Source: Methylovirgula sp.
GTDB taxonomy: Bacteria; Pseudomonadota; Alphaproteobacteria; Rhizobiales; Beijerinckiaceae
DNA length: 5,326 nucleotides
Assembly (NCBI GenBank): GCA_030044485.1
Contig: JASHVQ010000237.1
Location: 1-5,326, forward strand
Direction of reading: 5' to 3'
Shown in pieces: positions 1 through 4,624 of this stretch. The notes below the pieces were generated by a model. It made no database searches, was not told the DNA's origin, and worked only from the letters and a program-made list of their open reading frames with translations. Made by a program: the position numbers and the translations under genes. Numbering within the stretch: position 1 is the first letter of the stretch; each line of letters starts with the position of its first letter.

Positions 1-2
1 TG

Positions 3-107
3 CGCGGCGCCGAGAAAGGCGCGGCCAAAAAGCGGGCGTTGAGCGCCCGTGCCGGCGCGGATCTGGAGGCCTGGCGCTTGGCCGCCCCGCGGCTTGCGGC
101 AGAATAA
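3..107 (+). CDS. 3' end of an unidentified upstream gene (partial)
   Basis: An open frame enters from the left edge and closes with TAA at 105-107, giving 34 residues rich in Ala, Arg and Lys, with an AEKGAAKKRALSARAG stretch and ending in WRLAAPRLAAE. It is read as a real gene end for two reasons: a stem-loop terminator candidate begins four bases after the stop, and the next plus-strand gene has its own ribosome binding site 155 bases further on. The basic, alanine-rich composition resembles a disordered C-terminal tail, but it matches no family I can name. Too little is present to assign a function, and the frame could also be open by chance in such GC-rich DNA. Confidence 0.45.
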   Translation, partial: RGAEKGAAKKRALSARAGADLEAWRLAAPRLAAE

Positions 108-110
108 GCC

Positions 111-142
111 GCCGCTTCATGATAACGTCTTGAAGCGGCTTT
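111..142 (+). terminator. Stem-loop terminator candidate
   Basis: GCCGCTTCA at 111-119 pairs perfectly with TGAAGCGGC at 131-139, forming a 9-bp stem with an 11-base loop, followed by TTT at 140-142. It lies four bases after the TAA at 105-107, where an intrinsic terminator for the upstream gene would be expected. The T tract is short, so termination may be weak or the hairpin may mainly protect the 3' end of the message. The stem is largely symmetric, so a weak effect on the other strand cannot be excluded. Confidence 0.6.
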
Positions 143-189
143 CAGGTCGCCGGCGCGGGTTGGGCGGCTTGTGCCTTGGCGTCGGCGAG

Positions 190-208
190 GCGCGCCCGAG
201 CGGCGCGC
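190..208 (+). promoter_or_regulatory. GC-only hairpin upstream of the DUF937 gene
   Basis: GCGCGCC (190-196) and GGCGCGC (202-208) form a perfect 7-bp all-GC stem with a five-base loop (CGAGC). It sits 67 bases before the DUF937 start codon and has no T tract after it. It may be a structured 5' leader or simply a by-product of the GC-rich composition. No convincing -35/-10 pair was found for this gene between 140 and 261. Confidence 0.25.
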
Positions 209-261
209 GGCTCATCGCATTGAGTTCGGCGTCCTGAATTGGCTCTACGGCATCGACCGGC

Positions 262-269
262 AAGGGAGG
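262..269 (+). promoter_or_regulatory. Ribosome binding site of the DUF937 gene
   Basis: AAGGGAGG at 262-269 is a strong Shine-Dalgarno sequence ending six bases before the ATG at 276. It decides the start of the following gene. The same frame is open upstream to an ATG at 171, but that ATG has no comparable site, and the extra 35 residues are Arg/Trp-rich and unlike the family. Confidence 0.75.
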
Positions 270-275
270 TTTCGC

Positions 276-953
276 ATGTTCAATCTCAACGACATCCTGC
301 AAAGCGCCCAAGGCGGCCAGGCGATCAACAATCTGGCGCAGCGCTTCGGCATCACGCCGGAACAGGCTCAGGCCGCGGTCCAGGCCATGATTCCGGCGAT
401 CTCGGCAGGGCTGGCCAAGGCCGCCGCCAGCCCGGGCACATTGGGCAAGGTCATTTCGGCCATAACGGACGGCGACCATCAGGCGTCTTATGCGAGCCCG
501 GCGGCGGCGCAGTCGCCGGCCGCCGCGCAAAAGGGCAGCGACGCGCTTTCGCAAGTCCTCGGCTCGAGCCACATCGTCCAACAGATCGCCCAGCAGGTGG
601 CGCGCGTCACCGGCTTGCGCCCCGACTTGATCATGCAGATGTTGCCGACGGTGATTTCGATAGTGCTCGGCGGCCTTGCGACCTCGATGCGCAATCAGGG
701 GCTGGGCGGCATTCTCGGGCAATTGTCGAACGCCGCCCAACAGGGCAATCTCGGCTCGAGCGGCGGTCTTATGGGCGTATTGTCGAGCCTCCTGGGGGGA
801 CTCTTCGGCGCCAAGCCGGGCGATTCCTCTTCGCTGAACGCCGGCCTTGCGTCGCTGACGAAAATGTTCGCCTCCGGTTCGCTGCCGGCGAGCATCACGC
901 AGTCGGGACTCGAAGATTCGATCGGCAAGATCCTGAGCAGCGGCCGCCCCTAG
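276..953 (+). CDS. DUF937 / YidB-like domain protein
   Basis: This encodes 225 residues and starts at the ATG with the strong ribosome binding site. The N-terminus (MFNLNDILQSAQGGQAINNL, then an AQRFGITPEQAQ segment and an AMIPAISAGLAK segment at about residues 38-49) is typical of DUF937 proteins, a bacterial family of unknown function that includes E. coli YidB. A second copy of the same pattern follows at about 88-136 (IVQQIAQQVARVTGLRP, then MLPTVISIVLGGLA), joined by an Ala/Pro/Gln linker at about 70-87. The rest is Gly/Ser-rich with short hydrophobic stretches (GVLSSLLGGLFG at 167-178) and ends in a conserved-looking segment, about 187-222. No signal peptide or catalytic motif is visible, so it is probably cytoplasmic. 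E. coli YidB is about 130 residues; the extra length here comes from the duplication and tail. It converges on the pilin gene with a 19-bp gap. The family call is fairly secure and the function unknown. Confidence 0.82.
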   Translation: MFNLNDILQSAQGGQAINNLAQRFGITPEQAQAAVQAMIPAISAGLAKAAASPGTLGKVISAITDGDHQASYASPAAAQSPAAAQKGSDALSQVLGSSHIVQQIAQQVARVTGLRPDLIMQMLPTVISIVLGGLATSMRNQGLGGILGQLSNAAQQGNLGSSGGLMGVLSSLLGGLFGAKPGDSSSLNAGLASLTKMFASGSLPASITQSGLEDSIGKILSSGRP

Positions 954-972
954 GCCGACACGGCGCGCCGGC

Positions 973-1134
973 TCAGCTCAGATTGTTGGAGATCGGAACA
1001 AATTTCGCGGAGAGCGCGGTGCCGATGGCGCGCGCGCCGACGATGATCGCAACGGATATCATTCCGGCGATAAAGACATATTCGATAGCGGTTGCGGCGC
1101 GCTCGTCGGCCAGGAAACGTCGAATGATCCGCAT
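973..1134 (-). CDS. Flp/Fap-type (type IVb) pilin subunit
   Basis: This encodes 53 residues and ends with TGA at 973-975. The protein has a short positively charged leader (MRIIRRFLADERA), then the type IVb prepilin core ATAIEY at residues 14-19, followed by a hydrophobic helix (VFIAGMISVAIIVGARAIG) and a polar tail (SAKFVPISNNLS). This is the layout of Flp pilins, which the TadV/CpaA prepilin peptidase cleaves and the Tad machinery assembles into adhesive pili at the inner membrane. Glu18 and Tyr19 match the family's conserved pair. The residue before the predicted cut is Ala13, where the common motif has Gly. The ATG at 1134 is chosen because it gives the standard leader length and has GAGGAG upstream, though only 3 bases away; an in-frame TTG at 1161 would add nine residues. 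No tad/cpa gene is in the window, so it is an orphan or secondary pilin gene here. Confidence 0.88.
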   Translation of the reverse strand: MRIIRRFLADERAATAIEYVFIAGMISVAIIVGARAIGTALSAKFVPISNNLS

Positions 1135-1176
1135 GGTCTCCTCGGCGCTCAATCTGCCCAATGACGGATGGAGGAA

Positions 1177-1186
1177 GCGTTAACGC
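1177..1186. repeat. 10-bp palindrome GCGTTAACGC
   Basis: A perfect 10-bp palindrome centred on GTTAAC, 43 bases upstream of the pilin ATG on the minus strand. Its position suits an operator or promoter element for the pilin. The TTAA core recalls a CtrA half-site (TTAACC), known to control pilin genes in other Alphaproteobacteria, but a second TTAA at the required spacing is absent, so that identification is not supported. Confidence 0.3.
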
Positions 1187-1220
1187 GAACACCGAGATCG
1201 GCCCTCAAGGCACACCAAAG

Positions 1221-1234
1221 GGCGGGTACCCGCC
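1221..1234. repeat. 14-bp perfect palindrome between pilin and gshA
   Basis: GGCGGGTACCCGCC is its own reverse complement over 14 bases. A further GCGGG at 1238-1242 can pair with CCCGC at 1229-1233, giving an alternative hairpin with a four-base loop. The site is 87 bases from the pilin start and 143 from the gshA start. A dimeric regulator's operator, or a short dispersed palindromic repeat, would fit; neither can be decided from one copy. Confidence 0.4.
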
Positions 1235-1297
1235 ATTGCGGGCCAGCGCCGGCGTGGCTATTTAGGCTACCGCACGGGTGAGGCCGCCTTCCGCAGT

Positions 1298-1324
1298 TTG
1301 CGAGCAACGTGAGAACGTTACGAT
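1298..1324 (+). promoter_or_regulatory. Weak sigma-70-like promoter candidate for gshA with inverted repeat in the spacer
   Basis: TTGCGA (1298-1303) and TACGAT (1319-1324) resemble -35 and -10 boxes (four of six matches each), but the spacer is only 15 bases, shorter than the usual 16-18. A perfect inverted repeat, AACGT-GAGA-ACGTT (1306-1319), fills the spacer and touches the -10, a placement typical of operators for repressors or for regulators that re-align a poorly spaced promoter. It lies about 50 bases before the gshA ATG. This is inference from pattern only. Confidence 0.25.
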
Positions 1325-1343
1325 AGCTGCATGAATAGGCTGA

Positions 1344-1359
1344 ACTTTTACTGAAAAGT
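1344..1359 (+). promoter_or_regulatory. AT-rich hairpin just before the gshA start
   Basis: ACTTTT (1344-1349) and AAAAGT (1354-1359) form a 6-bp stem with a four-base ACTG loop, ending 17 bases before the ATG at 1377. The interval between hairpin and ATG holds no clear Shine-Dalgarno sequence (only a weak GACGAAAG). The hairpin could modulate gshA translation, be an operator, or be chance. Confidence 0.3.
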
Positions 1360-1376
1360 GCTGACGAAAGTTCGAC

Positions 1377-2741
1377 ATGGCCCGCGACGTTTCGGATTCA
1401 ACGCCCATCACGTCGCGCGATGCGCTTGTCGCTTGGTTCGAAGCGGGCGCCAAGCCGCCCGCCCAGTTTCGCATCGGAACCGAACACGAGAAATTCGCCT
1501 TCTTTCAGAACGGCCACGCTCCGGTCCCTTACGGGGGCAAGGGCATCGGCGCTCTGCTTGCGGGAATGCAGGCGCAGCTCGCCTGGGAATCTATCGTCGA
1601 GCACGGCCACATCATCGGTCTTCACGACGCGGCGAGCGACGCCGGCATCTCGCTCGAACCCGGCGGCCAGTTCGAGCTTTCGGGCGCGCCTTGCGCGACG
1701 ATTCACGCAACCCAGGCCGAGCTCGATCGGCATTTCTCGGCGCTGCGCGAAGTCGCCGGACCGCTGGGCATCGGCTTTCTCGGGCTCGGCATGAGTCCGA
1801 CGTGGCGGCGCGACCAGATTCCGCGAATGCCGAAGCGCCGCTACGAGATCATGTTCGATTACATGCCCAAGGTCGGCAGGCTCGGCCTCGACATGATGTT
1901 GCGGACCTCGACCGTGCAGGCCAATCTCGACTATGCGAGCGAGGCCGACATGGTGAAAAAACTCCGCGTGGCGCTCGCCCTTCAACCGCTGATCACCGCG
2001 CTTTTTGCCAATTCGCCGTTCACCGACGGCAAGCTCAACGGCTATCTTTCGATGCGCTCGGAGATCTGGCGGCACACCGACAAAGACCGGACGGGGATGC
2101 TTGCCTTCGCCTTCGAGCCCGGCATGGGGTTCGAGCGCTATGCGGATTATGCGCTCGCCGTGCCGATGTATTTCGTCAAGCGCGGCGAGACCTATCATGA
2201 CGTCGCCGGCGCGAGCTTCCGCGATCTTCTCGCCGGGCGCCTTCCCGCCTTGCCGGGGGAACGCGCTACCTTTTCCGATTGGGTCAATCATCTGACGACG
2301 ATATTTCCGGAAGTGCGGCTCAAGCGCTTTCTCGAAATGCGCGGCGCCGATGTCGGCGCGCGTCGCTTCCTGACCGCGCTGCCCGCCTTTTGCGTCGGGC
2401 TACTTTACGATCCCGCGTCGCTGGACGCGGCCGCGGACATCGTGCGCCCCTGGAGCGCCGAGGCGCGCCAGCATTTGCGCGACGAAGTCCCGAGGCTCGG
2501 CCTCGCCGCGCATATCGCAAAACGCAGCCTGCGCGACATAGGCCGCGAGGTTTTGGCGCTGGCGCGGCAAGGTTTGGCGCGGCGTGACAGGCGCGACAAT
2601 GCCGGCCGGGATGAAACGGCCTATCTCGATCCGCTCGATGCGGTGGTCGCGGGCCGCACGCAAGCCGAGGATCTGATCGAAAGATACAAGACGCGCTGGG
2701 GCGGCGACGCCGATCGGGCCTTCAGCGAATGCGCCTATTGA
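1377..2741 (+). CDS. gshA: Glutamate-cysteine ligase (gamma-glutamylcysteine synthetase), plant/alphaproteobacterial type
   Basis: This encodes 454 residues, close to the usual length of the family (about 450-460). The enzyme joins L-glutamate and L-cysteine using ATP (EC 6.3.2.2), the first and rate-limiting step of glutathione synthesis in the cytoplasm. Clear GCS2-family landmarks in order: FRIGTEHEKF at 31-40 (substrate/metal-binding Glu residues), the HGHIIGLHDA segment at 76-85, SLEPGGQFELSGAP at 92-105, LGLGMSPTW at 136-143, RYEIMFDYMPKVG at 155-167, MLRTSTVQANLDY at 174-186 and FANSPFTDGKLNGY at 210-223. Cysteines are at 106, 339 and 452; the family's plant members are redox-regulated through disulfides, but I cannot tell whether these form one. 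An in-frame stop at 1362-1364 rules out an earlier start; the ATG lacks a good ribosome binding site. The glutathione synthetase gene is not nearby. Its last 7 bases overlap the convergent porin-motif gene. Confidence 0.96.
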   Translation: MARDVSDSTPITSRDALVAWFEAGAKPPAQFRIGTEHEKFAFFQNGHAPVPYGGKGIGALLAGMQAQLAWESIVEHGHIIGLHDAASDAGISLEPGGQFELSGAPCATIHATQAELDRHFSALREVAGPLGIGFLGLGMSPTWRRDQIPRMPKRRYEIMFDYMPKVGRLGLDMMLRTSTVQANLDYASEADMVKKLRVALALQPLITALFANSPFTDGKLNGYLSMRSEIWRHTDKDRTGMLAFAFEPGMGFERYADYALAVPMYFVKRGETYHDVAGASFRDLLAGRLPALPGERATFSDWVNHLTTIFPEVRLKRFLEMRGADVGARRFLTALPAFCVGLLYDPASLDAAADIVRPWSAEARQHLRDEVPRLGLAAHIAKRSLRDIGREVLALARQGLARRDRRDNAGRDETAYLDPLDAVVAGRTQAEDLIERYKTRWGGDADRAFSECAY

Positions 2742-3103
2742 GCCGCTCTGACCGGCGAACTCGCGGGCTCGACGAAGGGATCATAGCTAAAATCCTCGCC
2801 GTTGCTGACGCGCAAATGACGCGGCTCGGCGAGTGCGGACGTGCCGACCTCCTGCGCACGGACGACGCCGCTCGCATCATAGCTATGCGTCCAGAATTCG
2901 ACGCGCACATGGCCGCCAACCTTGACGCACGTCGTGTTGTCGACGGAGGCAAAGCCCGCTCCATAGGCCGCGCATCTGTCGAGCGCCATCCACGCCGCGG
3001 CGCCTTCGGGTAAGGCGCCGCCCGCATAGGTCGGCGATGCCCACGCAAGAACGAAGAGACTCGCAAGACAAAGAGGACTTGAGCCCGCACGCGTCGAAAT
3101 CAT
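2735..3103 (-). CDS. Small secreted protein with the N-terminal motif of Rhizobiales porins (Porin_2-like)
   Basis: This encodes 122 residues, from ATG at 3103 to TAG at 2735-2737. Residues 1-27 form a signal peptide with a hydrophobic core (LCLASLFVLAWA) and a likely cut after TYA, so the mature product would be about 95 residues in the periplasm or outer membrane. Residues 44-70 read CAAYGAGF, then DNTTCVKVGGHVRVEFW. This closely follows the start of the Rhizobiales Porin_2 barrel, where a C-x-x-YG-x-GF block is followed by a GT-x-TC-[LV]-K-[IV]-GG-[YH]-VR block. Cys44 and Cys59 correspond to the paired porin cysteines. After one strand-like segment (HVRVEFWTHSYD) the protein runs into a polar tail and stops, far short of a full porin of several hundred residues. 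It may be a decayed porin or an independent small domain; the intact signal peptide favours the latter. A weak GGATGACCT precedes the start. Function unknown. Confidence 0.75.
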   Translation of the reverse strand: MISTRAGSSPLCLASLFVLAWASPTYAGGALPEGAAAWMALDRCAAYGAGFASVDNTTCVKVGGHVRVEFWTHSYDASGVVRAQEVGTSALAEPRHLRVSNGEDFSYDPFVEPASSPVRAAQ

Positions 3104-3319
3104 AGGTCATCCGCAAATATGTCGCCGATCGCAACAACCGGCCGAACCCGCTCCCTTGCTTTTCGTAGGAAGAGTTTGAGGCAATATCGTGGAGCGGCGC
3201 GACGCGGCGCCGATTTGCTGGCGGCGCACTATCCTTCTGTGCAGCCGATGCAAATTGGCGGCGCGCCGGGCAATTCAGCCGGCTCGACGGCAAATTCAGG
3301 CAAAGTTCCGACTTTCGGC
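3104..3319. other. Intergenic region between rsmE and the porin-motif gene
   Basis: These 216 bp separate two minus-strand genes. The region is long enough to hold the promoter of the porin-motif gene, but I could not find a convincing -35/-10 pair. It holds a 5-bp inverted repeat (AAAGT 3302-3306, ACTTT 3311-3315) just after the rsmE stop, too weak to call a terminator, three 20-bp-spaced CAA(A)TT elements (3251-3296), and a 10-bp GC palindrome at 3259-3268. No credible gene was seen in it. Confidence 0.5.
3249..3300. repeat. Three CAA(A)TT elements at 20-bp spacing
   Basis: TGCAAATTGG, GGCAATTCAG and GGCAAATTCAGG have their CAA(A)TT cores starting at 3251, 3271 and 3291, an exact 20-bp spacing, close to two helical turns. 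The last two also share TTCAG. They lie about 150-190 bases upstream of the minus-strand porin-motif gene and could be repeated regulator-binding sites there. They are short and imperfect, so chance is possible. Confidence 0.3.
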
Positions 3320-4078
3320 CTAGTCTTGACGCATTCGCCAATCGCCGAGTGCCGCTTGGACGAGGGCCAAGCCTGCCACCGCGGCCGTATCGCCACGCAA
3401 TATGCGCGGCCCCAGCGACAGACGGACGACCGAAGGCCTGGAGAGAATCGCCGCCCGTTCGCCGGAATCGAAGCCGCCTTCCGGCCCGACCAGTACGGAA
3501 AGCTGCGTCTTGCGCGTGGCCTTTGCCGCGGCGAGCGCGGCGAGCGGATCCAATCCATCCGCGTCCTCGTCGCAGAAGATGAGCAGGCGCGCGTCGCTCC
3601 AGGCCGCAAGCAGAGAATCGAGAGGCATGGGGGCGGCGACGCTCGGCAAAGCGAGAACGCCGCACTGCTCGGCGGCGGCGATGACATTGGCGCGCATCCG
3701 CGCGAGATTGACGCGCTCCGTCTGCGTGTGGCGTGTCAGGACCGGCTGCAACAGCGCGGCTCCCATCTCGACCGCCTTCTGCACCATGTAATCTTGGCGC
3801 GCATGTTTGAGGGGCGCGAAAAGATAATGCAGATCTAATGCCGCCTCCTGCGGGCGCGTCAGGTCGCGGGCGACGAGCCCGACCTTCTTCGGCCCGATCG
3901 AAAGAACGGCGCGCCATTCCCCGTCGCGCCCGTTGAAGACGCGAATTTCGGCGCCATCGGAAAGACGCAATACGTTGCGCAGATGATGGGCCTGAGCCGG
4001 ATTGAGCTCGACCCGGAGGCCGGCGCCGAGCGGGGCTTCGACGTAAAGCCGCCGCGCGGTGAAATCGTAGCGTGCCAT
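3320..4078 (-). CDS. rsmE: 16S rRNA (uracil1498-N3)-methyltransferase
   Basis: This encodes 252 residues. RsmE uses S-adenosylmethionine to methylate N3 of U1498 in 16S rRNA within the assembled 30S subunit. It is a SPOUT-class enzyme with a small N-terminal PUA-like RNA-binding domain (about 1-75, including HHLRNVLRL at 31-39) and a C-terminal trefoil-knot domain. Diagnostic motifs: KHARQDYMVQKAVEMGA at 91-107, AAEQCG at 135-140, VLVGPEGGFDSGE at 195-207 and LSLGPRILRGDTAAVAGLAL at 220-239, the last two forming the cofactor-binding knot. The family usually has ILR-T-ETA; here it is ILRGDTA, a mild change. The length fits the family (about 240-250). The ATG at 4078 is chosen because GGAG lies seven bases upstream and the protein then begins at the family's usual place; an ATG at 4135 would add 19 atypical residues and consume the divergent promoter region. 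Confidence 0.95.
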   Translation of the reverse strand: MARYDFTARRLYVEAPLGAGLRVELNPAQAHHLRNVLRLSDGAEIRVFNGRDGEWRAVLSIGPKKVGLVARDLTRPQEAALDLHYLFAPLKHARQDYMVQKAVEMGAALLQPVLTRHTQTERVNLARMRANVIAAAEQCGVLALPSVAAPMPLDSLLAAWSDARLLIFCDEDADGLDPLAALAAAKATRKTQLSVLVGPEGGFDSGERAAILSRPSVVRLSLGPRILRGDTAAVAGLALVQAALGDWRMRQD

Positions 4079-4099
4079 GCCTCGTCTCCGGGCGCCGGC

Positions 4100-4129
4100 T
4101 TGCCGGTCACACCGCGCATTTGCTATGAA
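4100..4129 (+). promoter_or_regulatory. Sigma-70-like promoter candidate for the four-cysteine protein / ubiA pair
   Basis: TTGCCG (4100-4105) and TATGAA (4124-4129), spaced by 18 bases, each match the -35 and -10 consensus at four of six positions. The predicted transcription start near 4136 lies about 33 bases before the ATG at 4169, leaving a short leader with a GAGGA ribosome binding site. It is the best plus-strand candidate in this gap. Confidence 0.35.
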
Positions 4130-4148
4130 ACCCATGGGTCATATTCAA
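4120..4148 (-). promoter_or_regulatory. Sigma-70-like promoter candidate for rsmE
   Basis: On the minus strand TTGAAT (4143-4148) and TAGCAA (4120-4125) are 17 bases apart, a correct spacing with partial matches to consensus. It would fire toward rsmE, about 40 bases before its ATG. It overlaps the plus-strand promoter candidate, so the two directions might compete. Confidence 0.3.
4130..4139. repeat. 10-bp palindrome ACCCATGGGT in the rsmE / ubiA-operon divergent promoter
   Basis: A perfect palindrome (ACCCATGGGT) lies within the spacer of the minus-strand promoter candidate and just after the -10 of the plus-strand one. This position would let one bound dimer affect both directions. The 90-bp gap at 4079-4168 contains nothing else that I can support. 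Confidence 0.3.
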
Positions 4149-4168
4149 GCCGATTGTGAGGATCCGCC

Positions 4169-4624
4169 ATGCTGCTGAGATCCCGCCGACCGCGGGTTTC
4201 CCGCATCCTTTTCGCGGCCACGCTCGCCGCTTTCGTGCTCTCGCCTTGCCTGGCGATTCTCGCGCCGGCCGTGGCCGGCGAATGTAGCGACGACATAGCC
4301 AACCTCAGCAAGAAGCGGCAGGAGATCATTGACGACCTGAACCGGCTTGCAATGAATTCGCCCAACCACCAGCTCGATCCGGCGGTCTCCTGTCCGAAAC
4401 TGCGCGAACTCGCGGAGGCGGAAACGCAACTTGTCGCCTATCTGCAGAAGAACAAGGACTGGTGCATGGTGCCCGACGAAGCCATCACCAATATCACCAT
4501 GAGCCTCGGCCGCTCCAAGATGGTCGCCGGCCGGGCGTGCCAGATCGCCGAACAGATCAAGAAGAACCAAGAAGCGGGCGGTCTCGAAGGCGGCGCCCAG
4601 AAACTGCCGTCCGGGCCTCTGTGA
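4169..4624 (+). CDS. Conserved hypothetical secreted protein with four cysteines
   Basis: This encodes 151 residues. Its ATG is preceded by GAGGA at 4158-4162 with six-base spacing. An Arg-rich N-terminus and hydrophobic segment (ILFAATLAAFVLSPCLAI, 13-30) end in APAVAG, predicting signal peptidase I cleavage after Ala36. The mature protein (about 115 residues) is mostly polar and helical (LSKKRQEIIDDLNRLAMN) and has four cysteines at 39, 75, 99 and 124, an even number suited to two disulfides in the periplasm. The pattern DPAVSCPKLRELAEAE followed by YLQKNKDWCMVPDEAI resembles conserved hypothetical proteins I recall from Bradyrhizobium and relatives; no function is known to me. The stop codon overlaps the GTG start of ubiA (GTGA), implying co-transcription and probably coupled translation. 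A link to ubiquinone synthesis is only inference from this. Confidence 0.85.
   Translation: MLLRSRRPRVSRILFAATLAAFVLSPCLAILAPAVAGECSDDIANLSKKRQEIIDDLNRLAMNSPNHQLDPAVSCPKLRELAEAETQLVAYLQKNKDWCMVPDEAITNITMSLGRSKMVAGRACQIAEQIKKNQEAGGLEGGAQKLPSGPL

Larger units (their letters stand above)
1135..1376. promoter_or_regulatory. Divergent intergenic region, pilin / gshA
   Basis: This 242-bp stretch lies between the start codons of the pilin (-) and gshA (+) and must hold both promoters. I see no credible gene in it. It contains four perfect inverted repeats: GCGTTAACGC (1177-1186), a 14-bp palindrome (1221-1234), AACGT-N4-ACGTT (1306-1319) and ACTTTT-N4-AAAAGT (1344-1359). No good sigma-70 promoter is visible for the pilin; TTGAGG on the minus strand (1202-1207 in plus coordinates) has only a poor -10 at the proper distance. 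Confidence 0.6.

Noticed and set aside
171..275. N-terminal extension of the DUF937 protein by 35 residues, starting at ATG 171
   Set aside because: The ATG at 276 has a strong Shine-Dalgarno sequence six bases upstream and begins with the family's typical N-terminus; the extension is Arg/Trp-rich and contains a GC hairpin typical of untranslated DNA.
239..1183. 314-residue plus-strand frame overlapping the DUF937 gene and the pilin
   Set aside because: It is Arg/His-rich, out of frame with the DUF937 protein, and crosses the pilin gene antisense.
1177..1186. CtrA-binding site upstream of the pilin
   Set aside because: Only one TTAA is present; the second TTAA at seven-base spacing expected for a full CtrA box is missing.
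1398..2291. 297-residue open frame on the minus strand opposite gshA
   Set aside because: It is antisense to a clearly conserved gene, and its product is Arg/Ala/Gly/His-rich without motifs; long antisense frames are expected in high-GC DNA with GC-rich third codon positions.
3119..3838. 239-residue plus-strand open frame opposite rsmE
   Set aside because: It covers the catalytic motifs of rsmE in antisense and has no family features of its own; rsmE motifs are unmistakable on the other strand.
2883..3917. 344-residue minus-strand open frame across the porin-motif gene, the intergenic gap and rsmE
   Set aside because: It runs out of frame through two better-supported genes, has Arg-rich low-complexity composition and no recognisable domain.
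4079..4135. Longer RsmE starting at ATG 4135
   Set aside because: The additional 19 residues are not family-like, and the start at 4078 has a GGAG at proper distance.
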